Source of the DNA: Mesostigma viride
Lineage: Eukaryota; Streptophyta; Mesostigmatophyceae; Mesostigmatales; Mesostigmataceae
NCBI GenBank assembly: GCA_009746045.1
Contig: RPFO01000079.1
Coordinates: 3,429,909-3,493,908 of the forward strand
Direction of reading: 5' to 3'
DNA: 64,000 bases
The notes beneath the pieces are model-generated. The model did no database searches, had not been told where the DNA came from, and saw only the letters and a list, made by a program, of their open reading frames with translations. Below are positions 48,863 to 56,355 of the stretch, one piece after another (the stretch's first letter is position 1; the number at the start of each line of letters is the position of its first letter). A program made the position numbers and the translations under genes.

Positions 48863-51800
48863 CTGGCGGACGTGCTCGTGTACGTGCGTGTGATGGGCCG
48901 CTGCGCCAACGACCCCAAGGCCGCCGCCACACTCATGGCCGACCTGCAGGCGCGGCTGCGCAACGTGCTGACACTCGTCACGAGTGCCAACGCGGCCAGC
49001 GCTGCTGCTGCTGCCACCGTGGCCGCGGGCGGGTCCATCGCAGGGGGATCCGTGTCCCTTGGATCTCTCGGCTCGGACCGCGCTCCCCGCACGTCCAGCC
49101 TGTCCTCCAGCACTGGCAGCGTGAGCATGCAGATGCCAGCATCGGCGCAGGCGTCATCGGTGTCGGCCCCTGGGGGCATCCCTCTGTGGCCGTCCCCCCC
49201 TCGTGTGGTGGTACTGTGCGCGCTGCAACCGCTCACGCTGGCCGGCTTCTGGGTCCCTGAGATGGTGGCCATGGCGGGCGGCATCAGCGAGCTGCAGGTA
49301 GGGCGGGGGGGGGGGGCGGTGCGGGCCAGGCGATGTCAGCCCAACGTGACGTATGGAAGTGTTTCAGCCTCCCGTGTGAAGAGAAAGGGCCAGCCCCGTC
49401 CTTCATGGTGGCAGCAGCCCCTGGGGGGAGGTCGCCTAGTTGGGTAGTGTATCCATGATATGATAGTTTGCTAGTAGAGGAAAGATGTAGATGTAGATGG
49501 AGCGAAGTGCATTGATGTTGTTGCCATTGCCAGATCTGCTGTGTAATGGGAAAGAAGCTTGTCTTCATCCTGTTCGCCCGTACTACCAGTTACAAAGCAG
49601 ACATGATGACTTGATGGCCAATAATGTCTGCTATCGCACCTACGCATCGGCAGAAAGGGCCGTGGCTGTCCTGTTATCGTAAGCCCTGAACTCTAAGCCC
49701 TAAGCAACATGATCAGCCGCATGCCCCTTGCTTGCATTCCTGTCCCCTTTCCCCACCCACCCACCCCACCCACCCCCACCCCCTTTGTGCCTTGTGTTGC
49801 TTGCCACCTTGCCCTAGTCCTTTTATTCTCACTGTGTCGTGTATATCAATTAGACAACTACTGTACTGTGTCATTTTATTCTCGCTGTATTGTGTAGTTT
49901 TGCATTATGCCCCTGTCTCCCCTCCCTGTCCGTGCGCTTTGTGTGTTCCTCTTCGTGTCGTTTCCCTATGTGTGCTCGTCTACTCCCCATCATCTGACCT
50001 TTCCCTCTGTGTGCTCGGCTACTCCCCTATCCCAGGTGTTCAGACCACCCACATGGCAATACCTACACCAGTAGCAAGTTTTTTGGTTTGAATCAGCCTC
50101 ATAACAAGAACCAACCATGCATACATGCATCCACCGTGTTATCCACACATTACATCATCCACCGTGTTATCCACACATTACATCATCCACATATTATCCA
50201 CACATTAAATCATCCACATATTATCCACATATCATCCACCATGATATCCACACATTGCCCCGCACGCGCAGGAGGCGGGCAGGAAAGGCGCCACCATCAA
50301 GTGGCCGGTTCTGCTGGAGTACGCCCCCGATGTGATCGTGATCGTGGCGCCCCCCAATGCGACGCCCAAGCGATACGTGGCAGAGGTGAGTGCCCTTTAT
50401 CCTAGGATGCGAGACGTGGCGGAGGTGGGTGTTCTTCTTCCTGCGACACGTGGCGGAGGCAGGTGTAAGCAAGGTGTGGCAGGGGCCAGTGCATCGAGTG
50501 CAAGTAATATTTGGCGTAGGTCAGGCGGCAGGCACACTATGTTCCCCTTGTTTAGGAACCTCTGCAGCGAGTTGGTGTAAGGGGGGGGGGGGGGGGGGGG
50601 GGCGATGGACAAGGTACCTGTGGCCTTTGTCAGTGTGCCGCTCTGCAAACCCATGCCCACCGATGTTTGGCTGTGCCCGCTGATGTTTGGCAATGCCCAC
50701 CAATGTTTACATGCCTGCCTCTTTGTGTGTGTATGCCTGTCTCTTTTTGCATGTATGCCCATGCCTGCCACGGTATACTCATGCCTGCCTCTGCACTCCA
50801 CCCCATGTCTGCGCCCCTCGCTACCAGGTCAAATGCCTGACCAAGCTGCGTGGGTTCTGGGACATGCCGGCCGTGCAGAAGGGGCAGGTCTTTGTGTGCG
50901 ACCACTCGTGCTTCTGCCGACCAGGGCTACGGTACGGTGAAGGTTTGGAAAGCGGGAATAGACCACCAGGGCTGAGCAGGAACTTCCACCAGGGGTTCAA
51001 TACGACGAAGATTAGGAGAGCAGGAATAGACCATCAATCACTTGACAGGGGCTGCCGTGCGAAGCAGTGGGACCACGTGCGGCCCTGCCATGTGATTCTT
51101 CTCTACCCATGATGGCTTTACTTTGGGCCCTCGCTTTGTGCAGGCATTGCAGAGGGATTTGCATGGCTAGCATAATGATTGGATTGATTCTGGCATTCCG
51201 TATTAGTCCATTGGCATGTTGGCTTTTGCTCAGCTGTGCTGCTCCATTCAGGGGACGATAATGCAAGGTGTGTTGCAAGCAAGGAATCGGATAGGCATGG
51301 CTGAAAAAGAAAGTGCTCTTTTGAACGCCTGTTTAAATGAACTGGGTTTTCCATGCGATTTTCTTTCGCGCTGAGAGTTCTTTGCCATAAGGGTTTCTTT
51401 CCTAGGGGGTGATTTCGTTGTAAGGGTTTCTTTTGTTAGGAGTTTCTTCTTTGTAATGGTTTCTTGTGTTGAGAGTTTCTTTGTTGTAGAATGTAGGGGT
51501 TTATTTCATTAGGAGTTTCTTTGTTGCAAAGGTTTCTTTTGTTGAGAGTTTCTTTGTTGTAAGGGTTTCTTCTGTTGGGAGTTTCTTCGTTGTAAGGGTC
51601 ATGCATGCAATTGCTAAATAAAGCTACCCGCTTACTGTTGTTAGATATCACATACTGCCAGTTCTCTCACACAGGGGCCAACTAGACAGGGACGTAAGTC
51701 TTGCGGATTGAATGATTGCTCATCGTGTCTGTACGTAGTTCGCCTTTCTCATCTCCATCCGCCACGCGTATCCTGAAATTCGCAGATGTTACTGTTCATG

Positions 51801-52112
51801 AGAAGCCAATTTTGTGCAATGGTTGGCCAAACTGTAATTCCTTTCAGTGGAGATGCTTTGGACATTTTTGCTTTTCTACCTTGACAAAGTTTCTAAACAT
51901 ATGTGCTCTGTCAACATGTGTGCTCTCTGCCCGCCCATGGGACTTGTTGTTGCAGATTGGTGGATGGGGTGGAGCTATTGGCGCGTATCCTATACCCCAG
52001 TTGCATACAGATCCTGCCGCCCTTGGGGTCATGCTGGCAGCTGAAACCCTATTCCGTACGGCGTAATTCTGGCAGCCAAGAGATGGAGAAGCTCTTCCAG
52101 GCGTACCGATGA
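28941..52112 (+). CDS. CobB-BtuF fusion: cobyrinate a,c-diamide synthase joined to a class III binding-protein domain, 15 exons
   Basis: Exons: 28941-29061, 29856-29931, 30659-30914, 32178-32795, 33586-34090, 34814-35118, 36117-36464, 37621-40035, 45297-45370, 45952-46185, 47142-47249, 48863-49297, 50272-50385, 50828-50931 and 51956-52112; all GT-AG. The product is about 1,956 aa if one base is restored at the G10 run 39652-39661; otherwise translation stops at 39741. CobB part: Walker [11 protein letters not shown] (residues 8-17), [29 protein letters not shown], then the class I glutamine amidotransferase domain with [29 protein letters not shown], nucleophile Cys in GECGG (about 587) and AHLHWGSN (His about 752/754). 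Known family reaction: ATP- and glutamine-dependent amidation of corrin side chains a and c. A Ser/Gly-rich, probably disordered stretch of roughly 700 residues follows. BtuF part (about 1515-1956): [58 protein letters not shown] and [12 protein letters not shown]. No signal peptide is visible, so the domain is probably cytosolic. Two separate genes remain possible (second start ATG 39978). Confidence 0.82.
30510..30625. repeat. 22-bp minisatellite in intron 2 of CobB-BtuF
   Basis: About five copies of GTCCTTCCCTTTTGGGGGGC TT, ending about 35 nt before the exon 3 acceptor. Overlapping open frames are spurious. Confidence 0.9.
31050..31134. repeat. (GGA)n microsatellite
   Basis: About 28 GGA triplets in intron 3. 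They read as poly-Glu, poly-Arg, poly-Pro or poly-Ser in various frames; none is a gene. Confidence 0.97.
31384..31995. repeat. GTGTGGGCACTGAT-type minisatellite
   Basis: Two layers in intron 3: four longer units of about 60 bp containing TACGTATTAATTAGGAACAT (31384-31640), then many short units GCACTGATRCGTGTGG (31640-31995), some joined as GCACTGATGGGCACTGATAC. Antisense frames rich in HTYQCP are artefacts. Confidence 0.93.
33214..33531. repeat. (CCCAT)n pentanucleotide array
   Basis: About 63 nearly perfect CCCAT units in intron 4, ending 55 nt before the exon 5 acceptor. Every frame is open (PIPSH... / MGWDG...), all spurious. Confidence 0.97.
35094..35335 (+). repeat. Exon 6 end plus donor, followed by four 40-bp copies in intron 6
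   Basis: The real exon end CAGCATGACCATGGGGTACA then TCGAG|GTGGGT (35094-35124) is followed in the intron by four 40-bp units starting at 35181, 35221, 35261 and 35301. Each has CAGCATGACCATGGGGTAGT then ACATCGAGG(T/C)GGGTGG. Each copy carries a donor-like GAG|GTGGGT or GAG|GCGGGT and an in-frame stop (GGG TAG, or TAA in the last). Confidence 0.93.
35757..35990. repeat. 54-bp minisatellite in intron 6
   Basis: About 4.3 units of exactly 54 bp (GTAAGGCAATCAGCATAGGG...), with GTAAGG starting at 35766, 35820, 35874, 35928 and 35982. GTAAGG is itself donor-like. Confidence 0.92.
37329..37403. repeat. 53-bp direct duplication
   Basis: CCCATGTTTATCATACCAAG through TATAGCTGATCTTC occurs twice in tandem in intron 7, starting near 37302 and 37353. 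Confidence 0.8.
37621..40035 (+). other. Exon 8: CobB C-terminus, long linker, start of BtuF domain, with frame break
   Basis: The exon opens with the conserved CobB end ([20 protein letters not shown]), runs through about 1.9 kb of Gly/Ser/Ala/Asp-rich sequence, and ends with [17 protein letters not shown], the first strand and helix of a BtuF/FecB-type domain. The first frame stops at 39741, and the BtuF frame is open across the same stretch from 39549. Exon length plus intron phases require one extra base (or two fewer), and the run of ten G at 39652-39661 lies in the overlap. Assembly error, true frameshift or two genes are all possible. Confidence 0.7.
40050..44475. repeat. Giant 15-bp minisatellite filling most of intron 8
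   Basis: Roughly 290 units, mainly GGATGGATGGTGAGG with the variant GGATGGTGGTGGGTG. It begins directly after the exon 8 donor (GCTCG|GTGAGTCATGG). Nearly all units contain GGTGAG, a strong 5' splice-site match. Because 15 is a multiple of three and few units vary, all minus frames stay open for about 1,500 codons; these are not genes. Rare variants recur at spacings of about 1.2 kb, showing higher-order duplication. Confidence 0.97.
47306..48300. repeat. 27-bp minisatellite in intron 11
   Basis: About 37 units of GATGAAACGTTTCTTTCTCA then TGCTTGC. Being 27 bp it reads as nine-residue repeats (MKRFFLMLA on +, two others on -) with no stops. Variant units recur with a 540-bp offset (for example GTTCCGTTCTTATG at about 47367 and 47907), so blocks of 20 units were duplicated. 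Confidence 0.95.
48586..48695. repeat. 18-bp minisatellite
   Basis: About six copies of GTGTGCTTGCCCATCTGC in intron 11. Confidence 0.9.
48823..48862. repeat. (CA)n tract forming the exon 12 acceptor
   Basis: About 19 CA units ending ACACACAG directly at the exon 12 border. There is no pyrimidine tract, so the CA run itself occupies that position. Confidence 0.85.
51375..51600. repeat. GTTTCTTTGTTGTAAGG-type degenerate minisatellite
   Basis: Repeated GGGTTTCTT and AGAGTTTCTTTGTTG units in intron 14. Confidence 0.8.
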
Positions 52113-52944
52113 TGGGCTGCGTGGGCTAGCTACGCCATACAAAGCCGACCCAAGGGGGTTCACCCTTGTGGAACCTAGGATGAACTTCATCATAGATTGA
52201 CAAGAAAAATTGAATGTACCAGGACAGCTGGTGCCCGAAGCTGCCAATATGGTGGCTCCACTGTGCTCCATAGGCCAGACTGCCATGCCAAGTGCTGGCC
52301 AACACACAGACTTGGCCGCTTTTGACTAATAAATTCCGCTTGTCTGAGTATGCTTGGATATACCATGGAGGGGGAACTTGCAGTGTACACGATAAAGCTC
52401 GTGTCTCCATTTCTTTTCTTGTCGGCAGTACTGCATGCGGATGTGGAAGTGTGCTATGAGTGGGCACGTGCACACACCATCCATGCAAACCAGCTTGGCC
52501 TGGATCGTCTGGGGTAAGTTAGTTCATTAATTACACGTGACTGTGCCATGTGGACGTAAATCCTAGCAGGATGGGATGAATGGATGGTGACACCCTGGTG
52601 GAGAACAGCCTATCTAGTGGTACGTACTACTGTTTCCAAATCGTAAATTCGGCCTACCTAGAGCTATACGTGTAGCGGGGTTGCGGGCCCCACGGGCCCC
52701 CGAACCACAACTATGTTTTGGCACAACTATGTTTTGGTCTTCGATCCGTAAGTACTTGCGTGTCATGCACATGGGCACACCAGCCCTAGCCTTAGCTTAG
52801 TAGTCTTGGTACAGCCAGCCACGCTACGCCCTGGCTATGCTTAGCTTCCTTGCCCACGCTCCTTGTTTTGATATGTTCACGCGGGTCTTACTGCACCCAC
52901 AGACCTCGCCGGAACGTTTATCGTGTCCAATTGCTGGTGTGGCA
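52113..52944. other. 3' flank of CobB-BtuF gene, no gene seen
   Basis: No coding signal recognised. It contains the 3' UTR and then sequence of unknown origin up to the LINE-A tail. Confidence 0.4.
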
Positions 52945-53545
52945 TTGATTAATTAATTAATGAATTAATTAATTAAACTCGTGCTCCCGTTGGGGAGTCT
53001 CGGAGCATTAATTAATTAATGAATTAATTAATTAGACTCGTGCTCCCGTTGGAGCATAAAAACCGATGGATGGATGGACGGACGGACGGACGGACGGACG
53101 GACGGACGGACGGACGGACGGACGGACGGACGGACGGACGGACGGACGGACGGACGGACGGACGGACGGACGGACGGACGGACGGACGGACGGACGGACG
53201 GACGGACGGACGGACGGACGGACGGACGGACGGACGGACGGACGGACGGACGGATGGATGGATGGATGGATGGATGGATGGATGGGGACACGCAAACCTA
53301 CCGGTCTAATCTATCTACAACATATCAAGCCAACTCTATTATATATAAGCTCTCTACCCTAGGGTTCCTGTCTAGCGTTCTTCCCGTGTTTGCAGACACG
53401 CGGGCGCTTTCCCACGGGAGGGGGGTCGTTGTCCTCTATGACCTGGGCCCACTTGGCCTTGTCGATCATCTTGTTCCAAGTCACGGAGAGGCCTAGCCCC
53501 CCCATGTCCTCTACTAGCTGTTCTTTGAAGGAGCAGGCGCCGCTG
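52945..53545 (-). mobile_element. LINE-A 3' end, minus strand, with doubled tail and expanded microsatellite
   Basis: Minus strand. FKEQLVEDMGGLGLSVTWNK then MIDKAKWAQVIEDNDPPPVG and KRPRV (53545-53385) match the last 60 residues of the LINE-A protein at 10230-10375. The 3' UTR contains a (CCGT)n array where other copies have only a few CATC units, and ends in two successive hairpin plus (TTAA)n tails (53060-52945). Confidence 0.82.
53066..53284. repeat. (CGGA)n/(TGGA)n tetranucleotide array
   Basis: About 45 CGGA units flanked by TGGA units, inside the LINE-A 3' UTR. The corresponding site in the copies at 10509 and 22087 has only four CATC units. Arg-Pro-Ser-Val frames are artefacts. Confidence 0.96.
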
Positions 53546-53565
53546 GTGATATATGATATGCTGTG

Positions 53566-53790
53566 GCATGCCTTAGGCATGAAGGAGAAAGGGGGTCTCT
53601 GCCCTTTCTTCCTGTTGTGCACATACTGAACGACTCGAACACGCGGACAAGATAACGGCAGGCTCGAGCTACGTACCATGGTCCGGATTCTCCCGATTTC
53701 TGGCCTGCGCTGGTTGTCTCCTTGATACAGGGATTAAGAGCACTTCGGTGCTCCGTGACTCACCAACGGGAGCACGAGTTAATCATTAAT
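53566..53790 (+). mobile_element. SINE S2 with internal module B and LINE-A-type tail
   Basis: GCTGTGGCATGCC, GGCATGAAGGAGA and GGGTCTCTGCCCTTTC through TGTGCAC (53572-53622), then module B (53624-53727), then CAGGGATTAAGAGCACTTCG and the LINE-A hairpin and TTAA tail. The copy at 62838-62985 (-) has the same outer parts without module B, so module B is an insertion or a separate building block. Confidence 0.68.
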
Positions 53791-53996
53791 TAATTACTAT
53801 TCTGCACTACTACTGCCGATTACCTACCTGCTGTTATCTTAGCCGCTTTTGTTAAGCTAATCGTTCAGGATGGTGGAAATGAACGGAGTGTCGATATTTG
53901 CAGCCACGAGTGGACATTAAACATTAAATTATTTACACGTAGACTGCGTCACGTGAGCATGAGTCCTCAGCAGGGTGGATACGGGATGGGGTAGAG
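53791..53996. other. Spacer, nothing recognised
   Basis: AT-rich sequence without coding signal; a CACGTAGACTGCGTCACGTG block resembles 13866-13888. Confidence 0.35.
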
Positions 53997-54400
53997 GTCG
54001 ATCTAAATTGAAATAAAATTAATTATTATAACATGACTCCGCTGGGAGAATTTAAATTAAATGATAACATGCATGACTCCGTTGGGAGATCATGTAGCAC
54101 ATATTCCCTTGCTGGATGGATGGCGGTAGGCGAAGCCGCGAAACCGAACTAGTCTAACTCTAAGCTAATTAATCTATCTAGAAAAACCTTAGCTAACTAC
54201 TCTAGACTAGCTCAGCAAAGCGCGCCCTTTCCTCTTGTGGGGGGGAGTCTTGCCCACAGGGGCTGGCGTGTGAGCCTGGACAATCGTCTTCCACCTCTTC
54301 TTGTTCTGCATAGCAGTCCAAGCAAGAGAGAGGGAGTGAATGCGATGTTCAAACGGGGCTGGGACCACTAGGTCGGCCAGCAACTGTCCCTAAGCTAGTC
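53997..54400 (-). mobile_element. LINE-C 3' end, second coding copy
   Basis: Minus strand. LADLVVPAPFEHRIHSLSLA then WTAMQNKKRWKTIVQAH (54385-54275) aligns with the LINE-C peptide at 11092-11485. The 3' UTR and hairpin (ATCTCCCAACGGAGTCATG) follow to 54065, with a second partial tail to 53997. Confidence 0.72.
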
Positions 54401-54503
54401 TGGATTTGTACTAGTTAGAACACTACTACAAATTGAGTTTTTTCAAACTTTGTTATTTAGGGCCTCTCGTAAGTCCAAAGCATGTAGGTTATTGTCCCAA
54501 CAT

Positions 54504-54836
54504 GTTGTGACACCGTGACACCGTGACACCGTGACACCGTGACACCGTGACACGATGGCACCATAACGCTAGTATTTTAATTACGATTTTGTATGGTGTC
54601 ACAAGGTAATGTGGCGCCCATGGGGTTGCAACAATGATATTACATTGCCCAGAGGCACTGATTAACATGAGGTGACATTGTGATGCACCGTGACACCGTG
54701 ACACCGTGACACCGTGCATGACACGATGGCACCATAACGCTAGTATTTTACGATTTTGTATGGTGTCACAAGGTAATGTGGCGCCCATGGGGTTGCAACA
54801 ATGATATTACTGTCATTGCCCAGAAGCACTAGCTGA
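54504..54836. repeat. Satellite monomers A and B (about 160-180 bp each)
   Basis: Each monomer has GTGACACC repeats, CACGATGGCACCATAACGCT, TATGGTGTCACAAGGTAATG, then GGCGCCCATGGGGTTGCAAC and CATTGCCCAGA(G/A)GCACT. The A/B junction (54656-54682) reads GCACTGATTAACATGAGGTG and is intact: it is the empty version of the TTAA where two transposons sit in neighbouring copies. Confidence 0.88.
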
Positions 54837-54840
54837 TTAA

Positions 54841-56186
54841 CCCATAGTCCGTAGAGCCATTTTTGGCACTTTCATACCCCCTAAAATGAAAAAAATCATA
54901 ACTCCCAGACCGCTACTCCAAATACCCTCAACCAAGATGCCAGGAATATCTACACTTCAAGGGCTTTCAGAATATGCAATAATATCTTGAGTCCCGCAAG
55001 TGGGCTGCATGATATTCTCAGTCAAAGTTGGACAAAAGACGAACATTTTCATGCATCACACCATGGAACCCCCCCCTTTTTTTCAGGGGAGGGTTGTAAA
55101 CACCAATGTCAAGGTTGGATAATTTTATTAGGTAGTTCAGGCATCCCCATACCAGGGGGGGCCACTCAGAATTGAGTTTTGCACATGGCACCACGCTCAT
55201 ATACGTGTGTGGGTTACGCGCGCGTAGACAGCCATCTATGACATGCAACACAGCAATGCATTATAACAAGCTACAAAAGACTGGCAAAAGTGCTGGAATG
55301 CAAACGGGTTGCCTACCTGAACTAACGGGGTGGTATACTCTAAGGAAATGCCATAAACTGAGCACTCACAGGGCTGATACCACTCTTTACAGCAGGCATG
55401 GAAGCTTGCTAAGTGCTGCACCAATAAACTCGTCAACTATAATGCATGGCAGGCGTATTCCGCGGCAAACAACATGCAAACACGTTGCCGTACCTGGCTC
55501 ATTCACGTCCCGCCCGGATTCTGCTGGCCGGCACCCTCATATCTCACACATACTAGTGCGCTACAGGCATAGGCCGCCATAGCCGCATCATGCATGCATC
55601 CGCTATGGTTACTACGTTGATATTCCGTGCAAAGATGACCTACAAACGCGTCCGCAATCCCAGCAAACCTTGCAGCAGATGTCCCGTACCAAACCTGGAT
55701 GCTCGGGCTGGCGCAGACTGCTCGGCCATACAGAGAAAATCGAAATATGGTAAGCTATAACTCATATGGCACTGACGACCAAGAAGGCAGTATTTTCCTA
55801 CCTGTATTTTCCCAGTCCTACCAATCTGGCCATGCCTGACCTACGAAAAACACGCATCGTCATTCTGAGCGACATTCTGAACCGTCTCAGGCCGCGAGAC
55901 GCAAAAATTTCCGTGATAACGGCACGTTGGCAGCCATATCTCGATACGCGCGCGCGCGAGTGAAAATTTCCCGCCAAAGTCACGTGATACATTCTCAATT
56001 GACGTTGTAATAACCAGGCTATGGCGAATATACCCCCCAAACCTATGCACCACCTTCGTCCCTAAGTGTTCCCGGACCCACCGGACAACTTCCCTCCGTC
56101 ACGGGTGGCGCGGCGCTACCGGCGCCGCGCCGTTTCTGGCGGGAACCCAAACACTATCCAAATGGATAGTGTTCCCGGACTATGGG
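54841..56186. mobile_element. piggyBac-type non-autonomous element PB1
   Basis: Ends are CCCATAGTCCG (54841-54851) and its inverse CGGACTATGGG (56176-56186), flanked on both sides by TTAA (54837-54840 and 56187-56190). TTAA duplication and ends starting CCC are piggyBac hallmarks. No transposase frame is recognisable in its 1,346 bp. The right end has strong subterminal hairpins (GGCGCGGCGCTACCGGCGCC and AACACTATCC...GGATAGTGTT). Confidence 0.85.
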
Positions 56187-56351
56187 TTAACATGAGGTGA
56201 CATTGTGACACCGTGACACCGTGACACCGTGACACCGTGACACGATGGCACCATAACGCTAGTATTTTACGATTTTGTATGGTGTCACAAGGTAATGTGG
56301 CGCCCATGGGGTCGGTTGCAACAATGATATTACATTGCCCAGAAGCACTGA
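56187..56351. repeat. Satellite monomer C
   Basis: Same sequence as monomers A and B (CATGAGGTGACATTGTGACA through CCCAGAAGCACTGATTAA). PB1 interrupts it at the left and PB2 at the right, both at the same TTAA of the unit. Confidence 0.88.
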
Positions 56352-56355
56352 TTAA

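Larger units (their letters stand above)
45297..52112 (+). other. Exons 9-15 encoding the BtuF-like domain
   Basis: Seven small exons. Exon 9 gives [15 protein letters not shown], matching the 'LVGxSxxCDYP' stretch of class III solute-binding proteins. Exons 10-11 give [14 protein letters not shown] and [16 protein letters not shown]. Exon 12 gives the long backbone helix plus a Ser/Ala-rich insertion and [20 protein letters not shown]. Exons 13-15 give [31 protein letters not shown] and [19 protein letters not shown]. The fold binds cobalamin, haem or Fe-siderophores in bacteria. The CxxC-like DHSCFCRPG is unusual. The ligand is not predictable from this alone. Confidence 0.75.
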
